Positions 1 through 12,470 of a stretch of 64,000 bases of DNA are shown piece after piece; the first letter of the stretch is position 1, and the number at the start of each line of letters is the position of its first letter. The stretch lies in the NCBI RefSeq assembly GCF_033958435.1, contig NC_134137.1, positions 174,295,501-174,359,500 of the forward strand, in the 5' to 3' direction. Origin of the DNA: Carettochelys insculpta (Eukaryota > Chordata > Testudines > Carettochelyidae). The translations under genes and the position numbers were made by a program. The notes under the pieces were generated by a model, which was given only the letters and a program-made list of their open reading frames with translations, made no database searches and was not told the DNA's origin.

Positions 1-193
1 TTAGCTATTTTGTGATCACAAACTGCTTTGTTTTTAATGAGGTGTTATTTCTCCCATAACGCTGTACAATGAGCAATGCTCTTCTTCTGTTAATTTGTAT
101 CTAGCAGACATAACTTCAGAGATGATAGGTAAGCTAATAAACCTTAGATTCCCTTTACACTCATTCTTCTTTAGACTGTTTTACTCCCACACA

Positions 194-2508
194 GGCTATG
201 TCTACACTAGAGCATAAAGCCAATTTTAAGGCACTCAGCTCGATTTTACAATGTGACTGTCTTCACTGCAAATACCATTAGGCTGAATTTAAAGAGTACT
301 AAGTCAACATTCTTGTGCTGATCGTCTGATGTGGCATAGCACCACATTCAAATTTAAAAGGTCAGATTAATGCCAGTATGGAATCAGCACTAATTTAAAT
401 CAATTTTATTGGCTTCCAGAGGTGTCCCACAGGTATCCCACAATACTCCACAGGTGTACGTTCTGTCTGCTTTCACCTCCCTTGCTCTCCAGCTGTGCAA
501 GAAGTAGGAAACAGGAAGCCCAGCATTTTAAATTCATTTCTTAGGATCAGCATGGTGATCACATCTAGCCATGAAAGAGTCCCATGGAGCCATCAGGAGA
601 GCCAGGGTCTCAGTTCAGCTGGAGGGCTAGCCCCCACCACACCATATCACATGGTGGTTTGCCCATTGGGACCAGACAGTGGCACATAAAACAGTGGGGT
701 GACATGTCCACCCTTCAGGGGTGAAGTCCTCTTCTCGGTACAGGAGGTAGCAGAAGGGGCTGAGAAACTTCTCTTCTGTGCTTCACATTTGTATGGGGCT
801 CCCACCCAGACACCATGCAGTCAGGGGAGAAGGTCTAGCCCACACTGCTCCATCCAGCTAGGCCCACCTCCAGGTGCCATATGGGTGGTGGGCCAGCCCC
901 CACCCCACCCCACCCCACCACATGTTGGCTGAGCTGTGAGGGTCTTGCTTGTAGGAGAGTCCGAGAAACTTCTTTTCTGCATTTCACATTTGTATGGAGC
1001 AGTCTCTCTTCGCCACAGGTGCCTCGTAGCTGGCGGGCTAACCCCAACCCCACCCCACCACATGCCAGCGGTGCCATGCAGACCATACTTCTAGACAGCA
1101 GCATGTCCTGGCTTGGGTGGGGTGAAAGCTTCTGCCCTGCACATTCACCAAGTGCTGGGGGACTGGCTTCCCTCACGGAAGAGATTTTTGGGGGCTGTCT
1201 GGCCCCTGTAAGGCAATGCGCACCATGGGGATGGCTAATAAGAAACCACTTGACTGCATCATATCAACAGAAGCCTCAGCTGGCCCCTGGCAGCTGAGAT
1301 TAGTTGTGGGGCCAGCCCTGGCCACTCCTATCTTTAGGGTTTCCCCCTTCACCCAGGCACACAAGTGATCGAGCCATGCCACAGAGGGCAATGTAAATAT
1401 TCCAGGCTGGCCCCCTGCCTAGGCACACTGCTACAGTACTCTCCAATCCCAAAGTGTGTGGTTCAGGGGAGCCACCGTCTTAGCAGTGGCCTGTTTGCTG
1501 CATTTTTACCAGGGGAAAACTGAGGCAGCTGTTGACATGATACAGTCAGCTAGAGCACCTGTGCCCTTCCCAAATCGTGTGGCTCAGGGGAGGATTTCCT
1601 ATGACAGAATGGAGCTTGTGGGCTCTCCATCCCTCTCCCTTTCCTCTCTCACACAGGCGGTTGTTGATGATAGGGCTTCTTTACTGGAAGAGGCAAGGGA
1701 ATCCCTTCAGTCTTTCATCAACTTTTTTTATCTTCTAATGCTTCCTTAACTTTCTTCTCCTCTTGACCTCCTTCCAGCAGCCCCTAGACACCTAAGCCCT
1801 TAAGCACTCTTTTTTTTCCTCTTCTGTTTAGTCTTGGGGATTCATAATGAGTCTGGAGCTAAAAAGGTCTCCTTGCTTCATGTTGGAGTCATCAGTGCAA
1901 TGGACTCCCTAGAGCGTTCTTCGCTTGAATGTAGTGACTACTCACGCACTTCTCTCTCTCTCCTTCAATCTTGTCTTCTTCAGCCAGATATACTCCCACT
2001 TTTTCAGTGTATCATCTTTCCTTGAGAATAATGTAAAGTCTTTCCCTAGTCCCTCTCAGGGGCATTTTCACCAGGGAAGAGACACTAACCACTAGTAACC
2101 AATGCACTCTGTCTTTCTTTCTCTTCTTCTGAGTCACGCTAACACAAGATACCAATGCCCTCTGGGATTCCCTTCTTTCCTTCTGCAAAATGGCTGTTTG
2201 TTTACAAAGGGAGTGGATGAGGGCAATGCAGTGCAGGTAGATATCACACATTCACAACCCCTTTTGGGGCATTTTTTTTTTTTTATCATAAAGTACCAGC
2301 AGGGGGAAAAAAAGCCAGTTCTACAGGGCTGAGAGAACTGTGAGCAAGGTTCCCACAATGTAGTGCTGCAACAGTTAACTTCGTCGATTTAGTGTGGATG
2401 AACTAATTCAACTTTGTGTGGTGGTGCGGACACTCACTTTCATAAACCACAGTGTTACAAAGTCAACTGTGATAAATTCAGCCTTATTTTGTAGTGTAGA
2501 CGTAGCCT
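194..2508. mobile_element. Large DNA transposon, probably non-autonomous
   Basis: The left end reads 'ggctatgtctacacta' and the right end is its near reverse complement 'tgtagtgtagacgtagcc', so the 2.3 kb between them behaves as one element. The sequence just inside both ends is AT-rich and similar in kind ('gattttacaatgtg', 'gtgataaattcagcc'). The middle is GC-rich and holds three degenerate tandem units ending near 630, 920 and 1063 in 'ccccaccccaccacatg'-like runs; a neighbouring block 'gagaaacttctcttctgtg' recurs about 205 bp later. No transposase reading frame longer than about 140 codons is open, and the short frames over the CCCCA runs overlap on both strands, as expected of low complexity. 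The end sequence matches the smaller Harbinger-like MITEs in this window. The flanks (ACA on the left, TTA on the right) do not form a clean duplication. Confidence 0.6.
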
Positions 2509-2884
2509 TAAGTGTAAGGAAGTTTAAGTTGGTTGTTGAGTTGCTATAAAATGGAATAGGTAGCTAGATTTAATCTATGTATTCTTACACCATGGTTTAG
2601 TTTGCTGCTCCCTTCTGGTTCCTTGTGCTTAAGTTTATCCACACAAGCACTCCCATTGAAGTCAGTGCTCATGAGCACAAGCGTAGTAACATTGCTGAAT
2701 CAGGGCCTTAATTTGGCCCGTCTACCTTGTACTTGTGCGTCTTGGCATATTTTAAACAAAATCACTTAAAATATATTTGTTCCCAAAACAGCCATGGTGT
2801 ACCCAGAATAACTTATTTTTTGCCCTTTATTACTACCGTAACATCTCCTGCACTAATATTCTGTAGGTAAGCAATGTTATCTAG
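2509..2884. other. Unique sequence, no gene seen
   Basis: Nothing coding is recognised. The stretch near 2650-2715, with 'cattgaagtcagtgctc' and 'gctgaatcagggcct', resembles an old repeat type common in reptiles and birds, but it is too short to name. Confidence 0.35.
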
Positions 2885-2990
2885 TCGATAAAATGTGGAC
2901 TAGGAAGTTAGTAGATGCCTTAGTTCTATTCCTGACACAGCAGCTAAGTCATGGTGTGACCTTCAGAAAGATATTCCTCAAAATATTCAG
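2885..2990 (+). repeat. MIR-like ancient SINE fragment
   Basis: The text 'agttctattcctgacacag' followed by 'ggtgtgaccttcagaaag' follows the core of MIR/CORE-SINEs (a 'ctgtgtgaccttgggcaag' type block). It is diverged and short. A better copy lies at 49.8 kb. Confidence 0.45.
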
Positions 2991-3744
2991 GAAGATGGGG
3001 CTTCTGGGAAAGCCCCATTGGCCGCACTTCTACATGGCTATTTTGGAGTCCAGAAGAGCTTTGTCTGGACTCTGAATCACATGACCACATGCTAACGAGG
3101 CACTGGAAATTTATATCCCCTCAATAGCATCTTCCAGGCTCTTCATTACCTTGTCACTTCTGGAGAAAGCAGCATGTAAAGAAATGGCCTCATTGTTCTA
3201 CTTACCGTTGGCTGAGTAGCCTTCTTGTGACCCCAGCATTGATTTATCAAGGATTAGATTAAAAGTATAAAGGGCCATTTCTTGCTGGGATCTGAAACAT
3301 TTCCCCCTGCCACAATTACACAACAGTGATGACTTTGATGGGGGTCCCATGCTCTGGTGCTGCATGGGGGGATGAGGGATGGGGCTGAGCTCCCACCACA
3401 TGATGCTCTAAGTTTGCTCACATGCCAAGAATGGCATGTGTGCCAGTGGTTGCTGTCCTCTTGCATGTTCCAATTCCTGTGCTAGCTGACACCTGATCAG
3501 TGCATACCATTCAAACAGGTTTGCAGAAATGAGCACTGGCAACTAGAGCAAGTTTTTACTGGTTAGCATTCAGTATGTCTGCCATAGTATGAATGCTAAG
3601 GAAAATCCAAGGTGTGAGTGTGTGAGCGCACATGTGTGCACACAGTAAATCCACATAAAAGGAAAACATTCCTTGTTTGAGCTGGAGAGTCCAAGGAAGA
3701 TGTTGAATCAATGATATGGTGGCCTGCTGGTCTTCATATAGATG
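2991..3744. other. Unique sequence, no gene seen
   Basis: No repeat or exon is recognised. A short purine/pyrimidine run 'gtgtgagtgtgtgagcgcac' lies near 3617. Open frames of 60-70 codons lack splice context and family features. Confidence 0.4.
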
Positions 3745-3823
3745 GTGCTTGGTCTTGCCGAGAGGGTAGGGAACTGGACTTGATGACCTCTTGAGGTCCC
3801 TTCCAGTTCTAGTGTTCCATGAT
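3745..3823 (+). mobile_element. CR1 LINE 3' end
   Basis: This matches the CR1 3' terminus of turtles, with 'ggacttgatgacctcttgag' followed by 'gtcccttccagttctagtg' and the end 'ttccatgat'. It is a 5'-truncated copy of under 100 bp, similar to the end of the longer CR1 copy at 48.6 kb. Confidence 0.75.
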
Positions 3824-5091
3824 TTGCAATGGCATGTCTGTCATAGATATAAAGATGGCCATGTTGAGTGGAGCAACGATAGGATAATTAACACAATGCA
3901 TCATCAACTTTCCAGTCAGGAGGCAAGAAGGCAGCAGCAATCTGTTTGCAAGAAACTTACCATTCTTTGAAACCATTAGAAGCTTCATCTATGCAATGCC
4001 ATAGGGGATGAAAATACCTGATTATATTGTGGTTATGTTCATTGTGAGAGTCACTGGTGGAGCGCTTGGAATTTATGTTGCTTATGTTTGGGACAAGGTC
4101 CTCCTCTATCCTTTATTTAATAATAAAATACAAAGGTTAAAACTGTATGTCAGGAGAATCTCTGCTAGCAAATGCAAGGAAATCCAAAATGAGTTACAGC
4201 TAGCCTTTTGATTTTTACTGGCCTTGGGGAACAGAGGAAAAGGTAGTCCCAAGGTCTCTTCAGATCACAGGCTATTAAATGGCATTTAGGCTATGCCACC
4301 AGAAGAGCTTAGCTGGCAGAGATGACCTTCTTAGGTACAGATATATACAAAGACATTAAAATATATGAATGAAATAGAAAGCAAAGAAAATAGTAAGCAA
4401 TACCTAGAGCACTGGAGGCAAGATTTTTTTTTATGTCATATAATTTGCCTGGAAATAAAATGCATTGCAGAATTTAAAGCTTTAAAATTAATATACAATC
4501 TATGCAGTTCACCCTTAACTGTACAATTGCATTGGATGAAGTGTCCTTGTGACAGCTGAAAGTTACAAACATCTGATGGTTGCCTAGTGACTTGGGTAGC
4601 ACTTAAGTAATTTCAAATGAGTTGCTAGTTGAAAACTGTCCAGATGACAAAGCCATCATCATTAATGGCACGGATGAATACTTGTGTTGGTAGTGTAATC
4701 ATAAATCAAGAACTGAACTGGCATGGATAACAAACCAACAAAACTTGGACATCAGACTTATTCCTTTAATGTTAGGGTTGATGCTTTTTCAGGAAGCTTG
4801 ACTGCCACTACCTGAACTCAGTCTGTAGGTACTAGACAGCCTGGCTTTCTTCCGGAGTCCATGGGGTAATTTTGAGGAGCATTACATTCTTTTTTTTAAC
4901 CTACCTGCCAAACAAGGCTATGTGACCGTAGAGCACCACTCATAGTGGTGCAATAAGAGTGCCATAATAGAAATTTTTGGCAAGTTCTTATTCTAAGGAG
5001 GGTTTCTGTAACCTTGTTCTGGTCTGATATTAATATATTCATACTGGTTTTTATCTAGGTGACATGCACATTACCCTTTTTTCCCCCTTTT
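3824..5091. other. Unique AT-rich sequence, no gene seen
   Basis: The best open frame (4008-4211, 67 codons) starts with a hydrophobic stretch but has no splice sites or recognisable family. I see no repeat family here. Confidence 0.4.
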
Positions 5092-5376
5092 GGCTGGGTC
5101 TACACAGAGACATCCTGCTGGCATGGGCAAATGGCTGCTCACTAGCATATTCCTGAGGCTCATTAGCATAAGGAGCTGGTGACAGAGGGGGTTTTTGCAA
5201 GCAGAGGTACTTCTACACAGCTTGTTTACTTCCAGCATCCGCCTCTGCCAGCAGCAAGATCTCGTGTGGCTATGCTAATGAGCTGTGGAAATATGTTAAT
5301 GAGTAGCCATTTGCAATTGTTAGACTTCTCATTAGCATGAAGCTGCCAGCAGGATGTCTCCATGTGTAGACCCAGA
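5092..5376. mobile_element. Fold-back MITE (short type)
   Basis: The left end 'ctgggtctacacagagac' with 'atcctgctggca' pairs with the right end 'tgccagcaggatgtctcc' and 'tgtgtagacccag'. The whole 285 bp can fold on itself. Inside are three 'ctcattagcat' or 'gctaatgag' motifs (5159, 5273, 5328), the same inner motif found in the larger fold-back elements of this window. There is no coding capacity. Confidence 0.8.
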
Positions 5377-6215
5377 CTTCTTGGCATTCCATAATGGATG
5401 TAGTTAAGGCTATTTGGATGACAGCTTAATTCCTGTAGGTTTACTCCTTAGCCGAATGGATGGTGTGTACCTCTGTGAGGGTGGATGAATGTCCATATAT
5501 GACTATTCTGTATTTCCTGTGTTTGGTAGTATTACGTTTAGGGAAAACAGCTGTGATTGCTAAAAGAGAATAATAGCAAGGTAAAATTTTCAGAAGTACC
5601 AAATCGGGAATGTGCTCTTCAATCACTTGGTGTATTGACAAGCTTAGCCAAGGTGTTTTTTAAATGCTTCAGTAATATTATGATTCATTTCAATACCAGA
5701 GTTCACAACTGCTGTTCTGAATGTCAACCTTAAGTCATGTTTCTTGTACAGGTGCAGCAGCTTTGCAGTGAAAAATTCACCACTTCTTTGACTTCCATGG
5801 CACTGTATGTGGAATCCATGACATTTAGAGTTGGGTGGTTTCTTGCTACCACAAACTAGTACAGTCGTCACCAGAAACAGTGTAGATTCTTTAAAAATAT
5901 GATAAGCATCTTGTGTTGAACAATTCTCACGACAGAAATGACAGTAGTGTTGTCATGTGGAAAGGGTGGAAAAAACATTTCTGACTGCTTGTGTGTGTGT
6001 GTATAAAATCAAACTACTACGATAGCAATATCATTAGTATTTAGTTCTCCTGTTCTTTACTCTGGCAGTGCTGAATGAATAACATAAATAGAAATATCTA
6101 GGGGGAAGGAACTGATTTGAAGGATGAGTTTAGTCTTTGCATATCATTGGTCTTTTACCTTTTCAGACATGGGTGTGTATCCAGAGACTATGGTATTAAA
6201 AACTGTATTATGCAG
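5377..6215. other. Unique sequence, no gene seen
   Basis: A short (GT)n run lies at 5991-6003. The two minus-strand frames of 66 and 75 codons at 5441-5871 show no family features. Nothing else is recognised. Confidence 0.4.
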
Positions 6216-6884
6216 TGTCACAAAGTCCAGAGCAATCCCTCGGGGGTACTGCACTTTGGAGCAGTAAAGGTGATGCCTCAGAGGCTCACTGTGCTGCTTT
6301 TTGCTGTGCCTCCAGACTGGGGAACAGCCTACTGAGCTGTACTCATCCTAGTGCAGTCATAAGTGGGGGGAGTCCCCACATGGACATTGAGGCCCCCGCT
6401 GCTCCTTCCAAGCTCCACTGGGGAGTGCGGGGCTGTCTGGGGGGAACCTGATCCCCTCCCACTCAATCTGGGTTCCAGCCCAGGTACCCTGGGCAGCTGC
6501 TGCTGGAGGCAGCTGTCTCCCTCGGCCAAAAGGTCAACTGCTTCGTCCCTGGACCACTTCCCCAGACCCTTTCCTGGGTACCTTCTTCCTGCAGCTCCAG
6601 CATGTCTTCTCTCTTTCAGGGCTCTCTCTCCTTCACAGCCCTTTCCTCCTTCCTGGTCTATCCCCTTTCTCCTTCTGCCTCCTTACCTGAGGGAACCCTT
6701 TTTCAAGGGCTCCACAGGTCTTGATTGGTTGCAGGTGCTTAATTAGCCCCAGCTGTTGGTTTGACCTGGTGCTTCAGGCTGGTCCTTGCTGGGCCTTAGT
6801 CCCTGGGGAACATAAAAGCACAGATCCAACTGCCCACGTACATGCCCTCCACTAGGCTACTATAACCTACTGTGTTCTGTCTCA
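6216..6884 (+). repeat. Pyrimidine-rich interspersed repeat, possible solo LTR
   Basis: It starts 'tgtcacaaagtccagagc', turns into a long C/T-rich tract (6500-6700), has 'aattagccccagctg' near 6740, and ends 'tactgtgttctgtctca'. The TG...CA ends and layout recall a 'tgtcacaaagtcc' repeat I remember from turtle genomes, which may be an LTR. No target-site duplication or internal retroviral region is seen, so the LTR label is an inference. The 127-codon frame at 6363-6746 runs along the pyrimidine tract and does not look coding. Confidence 0.4.
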
Positions 6885-8399
6885 GAGGTCATATTTTATT
6901 AGTTAATTTTGAGATCAGTTGCTGATTTCAGTTTAGAATAGACCATAGAATTACATTTCATCCTCCACTCAAAGTATGCTACACGTTGGAACTACTCGTA
7001 ATATTTATTCAAAAGTAACAAATGAGTTGCAGGGTAAAATGAGGATCACTGGTTGGTCACTTTTTATGTGAGGAATCTTCCCTAATAATTTCAAATGCTG
7101 ATGACATCCTATGAGCCTGAAGACAAATTAAAGCATATCATAAGTCATTGACGGTTAATTTTTAATTTTCTCGAAGTTCTGTTGATGATTGGTCATAGGT
7201 AGTTGTGCACTGAGCTGTCTGCTGTAGCTGTGGGATATTAGCAATGTAATTTTGCTAGCAGACTTTGCCTACTCTGCTTTAAGTCATCTTCAGGATAATC
7301 TTTAACCAGCTCTATAAACTGTTTCTGAGAACTTGTGTTGTTTTTTGGGAAAACAAACAAACAAAAACAAACAGTACCCAGCAAAACAAAACTAAACCCT
7401 GTGGAGCATTCTCACTGCCATTCATTAATAGTCAAGATGAGGGCTTTTCCCTTGAAATAATTACTCCAGCTCTGTGAATGATTTTTGTTGAACTCCCCTG
7501 CCTCTACCACTTCAAGGTTGAAAATGAATGGTTGTGAACAAAGCACAGCTATTATCCGCTTATGTGAACCCTCTTTTTGCAATGCTGTGGCTGTAAAAGT
7601 GAACTCTCCATTTTGCTAAGCTCTGGCTGTGTAAATGCAATTTTTTGACTTTACTTCTTTTGACCTTGAGATGTGAGAATGTACAGCTGAGAAAACCATG
7701 CAATGTAGACACAGGCTAAGTTTGCACGTGTCAAATTTGTCTACTAATTTTTTATGCAACTGTCTTTCACTGCTTAGCAGCTACCTCTCATGAAAGGGAA
7801 ACCTAGAACTCACAAGAGTTAACTGGCCTGATATTAGCAGATCACTAAAAGTCTCTGGCAGTAAAGCTTGAACTTGAACATAGCTTGAACACCTATGATG
7901 TGTGTATTCATACCAGGCTTTGTGTCTTTGCCATAGTGCTTGATATGATAAACTCATGTTGATTCATGTCAGATCAGATATTTCACTTGGTAAGATTAGT
8001 GAGCAAACCCCAATGATACAATATTGCTGGTTTTATGTGGGTTTTTCTTTTTCATTATACTTCCAAAAATTCTTGATTGTTCTTGAGTGATAGATTTTAG
8101 AGGATAGCTTGGGATATTTGAGAACTGAGGTTGCAAACAAAACTAGAAAAGTTTGTGGACTTAAAATAACTTCATCCATTACTAGATATGCAATTGTGTA
8201 CATGTTATCCTGGACAATGCGTTGTTTACTGGGAGAGGAAAGAGAAGTTGCTACATTACACATGAGACCATATTAAATAGCACACAGTTTGTGGTGAGTC
8301 CTGGGTCAACTTTACTGGGAAGAGGAAATCATGTTTGTAGAGTGTGATCAACCCATGTATAAGAATCATGTTCATGGACTTATTCTTTTATCCTAAATC
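6885..8399. other. Unique sequence, no gene seen
   Basis: An A-rich (AAAC)n patch lies near 7350-7375. The phrase 'gtagacacaggctaag' at about 7704 looks like a worn right end of a Harbinger-like MITE, without a matching left end. No exon is recognised. Confidence 0.4.
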
Positions 8400-11300
8400 A
8401 TCTCCCATAACTTCTCAAGGCCAAAGGCTTCAAAAGTGTTCTGTTCAGATGTCAAAACTTCCAGCTTTCTCCTCTGACCACTTTTAATGTGCAATTCTGC
8501 ATTTTAAATACAAAAAATATGCAATGTAATATGGCTCATGACTCAAGACATGATGATCAGCAGCAGTAGTGAGGATTTGTGGGAAGTGTTTGAGTCTGCA
8601 GCTTCTCTTGTGGCTTATCCATCCAATATTGGATTCGCACAGTTGATTGCAATAACTGCATGTCAGTTTATTTCCGAATTCTTGAGTTGAAGAGTTTTTC
8701 TTTCTCCGACGGAGTTCTTTTGCATGGCTTACACATACACTATCGAAGGATGATGTGCCCTGTTGTAGCAATCGTCACAAGGTATTTTGATCTGATGATG
8801 TAGATTCCCAGGATTTTGGAATGATGTTGAATTTTTTTCATGGTTTTTTTGCATGTGTCCTTGAATCTCAGCTTTCATCTTCCTTTTGTCCTCAACCCAC
8901 ATGACAGTTCACAGAAGAGGATTTGTTTAGGAAGATGTTCATCACCCATTCTTCTCACATGACCAAGCCATTGTAATCTTCTGTTGTTGAGGATTGCTAT
9001 GAGGCTGCATATGCCAGATCTCAACAGGACATCTGCATTTGAAACTTTATCTTGCCAGGTGGTATTCATAATTCTGTGGAGGCAGAGGAGATGGAAGCTG
9101 TTCAATTTTTTCTCCTAGTTCGAGTAGGTGGTCCATGCCCCAGAACCATATTGCAGGATACTCAACACACATGCCTGGTAGATTAGTATCTTTGTTTTCA
9201 CTGTCATCTCAGGATTGTTCCATGCTCATTTTGTAAGTCTGCCAAAAATTGTAGCTGCTTTATTACCGATTCTGATGTTCAGTTCTTCATCCATGGATAG
9301 GTTTGTGGTGACAGTAGATCCCAGATAACAGAATTGTTGAACCACATCTAATGGGCTGTTATCCAGAATAACATTGGGTCGCTGAGGTATACCTAGAGTG
9401 AATACAACAGTTTTCGTCATGCTTATGTCAAGGGAAAACCACTTGCAGGCTCTGGAGAGAGAATCTATCGGTGGCTTTAGCGTGTCTTCATTATAAGCAA
9501 TGAGAGCTGCAACATCTGTGAAGAGGAGTTCCCTAATGAGGACTTCCTTGAATTAGTTTTGGCCTTGAGTCTTGCCAGGTTGAAGAGAGAGCCATCTAAT
9601 CTTGTGTGGAGAAATGCATCACTGCATGAGTTTTGAAATGCACAATTTAGTAGAACTGAGAAGATGATGCTGAAGAGGGTAGGGGCAAGAACACACCCTT
9701 GTTTGAATCTGCTGTTCATTGCAAACGGTTCTGGTGTAGATCCCTCATATTGCATTGTTGCTTTCATGTTTTCATGAAAGGATGTTATGAGCTTGAGTAG
9801 GGTCGATGGGCAGCCAATCTTGGTTAATACTCTGTTTAGTCCTGATCTACTGACTGTGTCAAATGCCTTTGTTAAATCCACAAATGCTATGAATAATGGT
9901 TTTCCTTGTTCTCTGCATTTGTACTGTAGTTGTCAAAGTGAGAAAATCATGTCCATTTTTGACCTCCCAGCCCTGAAGCCACACTGTGCTTCTGGATAGA
10001 CTTGATCTGCGAGTTGTTGCAGATGTTTGAGAATGACATGGGCAAATGCTTTGCCTGTGATTCTCAGTAATGAGATGCCTCTGTAGTTGTTGCAGTCACT
10101 CTTATTGCCTTTGTTTTTATAGAGATTGAGCATGTTTGCATCCTTCATGTCATGTGGGACATCACCTGCTCTCCAACATTTTCAGAGTAAATCATAGAGG
10201 ACGGGGAAGGGCACAGCCTTGCTCGCCTTCAGGACTTCAGCTAGAATTCTGTTATTTCCTGCTGCTTTTCCATTAGAGAGAGCATCAAGAGCTTGAGAGA
10301 GTTCCTCCTCCATAGGCTCTGCCTCTAGCTCAGACATTTCTGGAACAGTTGGGACTAGGTTGTCAAGTTCAGGTTGTATTGTACGCCCATGGGAATAAAG
10401 ACTTGAGTAGTGTTCCAGTCATCTGGACATCTGCAGCCTTTTGTCTGTGATCACCTGCCCATTTAAATGGTTCAGTGGGGTGACTTTGGTAATGTTTGGT
10501 CCAAGTGCTTTCTTCAATCCATCATACATGGTTCTTAGGTTGCCCAAATTAGATGCTTTTTGAATATTAGAACATAGGTCGCCAAATACTTGTTTGCACA
10601 CTGCCTGGATTCTCTCTGAAGAACAGATCTTGCATTTTGGAGCTGATCTCATGTGCTTTGAGATGGGTTCTTTATGTTATTCAGATGACCCTTGTGTTTT
10701 TCTTCAAGAAGAGGCCTAAGAATGTCAGCATTTTCATCAATTCAGTCTTTGTTAGAACATTTACGTGTTCTAAAGGCAGATTTGGGACATTTGTATATTG
10801 CATCTCTCAGCCTGGACCATGTTTCATCAATGGTTTGTTGGTCAGATTTGTGTTCCATTTTGCGAATGAGATCATCTGCGAAGACAGAGCATTTCAGCTC
10901 ATCTCTGGTATTGAGGGTGTTGATTTTTGGCTTACTGCATTCCTTTGCCATATAGAGTTTATTTGGGACAATTTTCACTCTGCTGATGAGCAAGGAGTGA
11001 TCAGTGTCACAATCTGTGCAGGGATATGTGCCTGTAATTTTGATGGCATTGAGATTTTTCCTGCATGCGAGTACAAGGTCAAGTTGATGCCAGTGAGTGG
11101 ATCTGGGGTAGCGCCATGAAAACTTGTGACACTCTTTCAAGTTAAAGAAAATATTAGTGATGCAGAGCTGATTCTGAGAGCTGAGTCTGAGAAGCTTTTG
11201 ACCATTTTCATCCATTTTCTCAATACCATGATGACCGAGGCAGATGGGCCAGGACTGATGGTCTCGCCCAGCTCTTGCATTGAAGTTGCCAAGGATGTAC

Positions 11301-12470
11301 AGTTGTTTGCCAGTTGGAAAGAGTTGATAACTTTCTGAAAATTATAATAAAAGTGGTTCTTGTCTTCAGAGCATGACACTAACATGGGTGCATAAGCATT
11401 GATGATGTTGACATATCTTGACTTGGTGCAGAGCTTCAGGGATATAATGCATTCTGTTTCAGCTGTGGGCATATTGGTAGATTTCAGCAGATTGCTCCAA
11501 ACAGCAAATTCAACTCTATAGTGGCAGTGTCCTTCTGAACTCAAGCCCTTCCAGAAGAAAGTGTTGTTGGTTTCTTTCACTGATCCAGCATCTGCCAGCC
11601 TGGTTTCTTGGAGAGCAGCGGTGTCACCATTCCATTTGTGTAGCTGTTGATCTGACTGTCGTTTTGCATATTGAGTCAATGTTCATAAGGTCACAGGAAG
11701 ATTCAAGTCCTAGACACGTGGTCTGCACATTCCAGCTACCGAGCCACAGGCAAGTTGATTTATTATTTCATTTTTTGGTAGGTATGTCATTTACATCTAC
11801 TTTTAGATTTTTGGTCTATCCCGATGCACCCGGTGAGGAAGGCAGATGTGGCGGGTCAGCACCTTATTGACTGGGAGCTGTCTGGCTTGAGGTGGCCGGT
11901 AGCTGCACAGTGGAGCACGATGACTCCTCCCACCGATGAAAGTGACCTGTGGCGTCGTCCTCTTCACCGGTTGAGGAGGGCTTATAACCCATAACTGCCC
12001 CTTCCTATGTTGTTTCCATGCTATCAGCATAGATGGAGTGTCCTCTCCATTTGGCACCCTCTTACACGCTGCATTGCCTGGGCTAGTGTTTGGAGCAAGT
12101 GTGTTGCCCAAACGGTACTGCCGCCCTCTCGGTTGCCCCAGGTGAATCCAAAGGAAAGACAGAAGTCAGTGCATTTGGAACTGAGGTGACTGCAAGGAGA
12201 TGCCAGAAAGCAGGTTTGATGAGTCATCCCTGCTAATTACCTAAGGGTTTCCACTCCAGTTTTTCTGTTTGGGTTTACTCCGTAGCCTTTGGATCTCCTG
12301 AACCTTCCCACAAGGTAGTGGGGAATTTTCTGACATGGTTGTTGTCCTTGGGGTGACATAAGGAGTCATGCTCCCTTGGATGCCGGTGACCAAATCATAG
12401 TTCATATGCCATTTGGATTATCTAAAATAATCCAGGGTTCCGAGTATCCCAGACCCTCATCTCATGCAGA
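8400..12470 (-). mobile_element. Endonuclease-RT LINE, near full length, dead
   Basis: This non-LTR retrotransposon lies in reverse orientation. Its coding order, read on the minus strand, is endonuclease (about 11.8-10.7 kb), linker, reverse transcriptase (about 10.2-9.2 kb), then a C-terminal tail with 'RRLQWLGHVRRM' and a Cys/His finger (about 8.65 kb). It extends past the frames at both edges, into a possible 5' part up to about 12.47 kb containing an open frame at 11803-12111. It is of the group whose proteins end in 'WLGHV.RM' plus a C2H2-like finger; I cannot fix the clade name from sequence alone. A second member lies at 21.3-23.1 kb, and a short tail is nested in CR1 at 19.1 kb. Confidence 0.85.
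8484..11820 (-). pseudogene. Broken endonuclease-reverse transcriptase ORF
   Basis: The protein would nick target DNA with an APE-like endonuclease and copy LINE RNA there. Visible endonuclease blocks are 'ALQETRLAD' near 11.6 kb and 'HWHQLDLVL' with 'DTDHSLL' near 11.05-11.1 kb. RT blocks are 'NNYRGISLL' near 10.1 kb, 'QCGFRAGRS' near 9.97 kb, 'DLTKAFDTVSR' at 9852-9881 and 'KQGCVLAPTLFS' near 9.7 kb. The finger 'CSYCNQLC...GWISH' sits near 8.65 kb. The reading frame is split into at least seven pieces by stops and frameshifts. The catalytic FADD box reads 'FTDV', so one catalytic aspartate is lost. It cannot make active enzyme. Codon-level decay suggests an old insertion. Confidence 0.85.

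Noticed and set aside
835..1297. Overlapping frames of 77-138 codons on both strands
   Set aside because: They follow CCCCA-rich tandem repeats inside a DNA transposon, overlap in three frames, and contain no domain.
6363..6746. 127-codon frame rich in Pro, Leu and Ser
   Set aside because: It runs along a pyrimidine-rich tract of an interspersed repeat, with no splice context.
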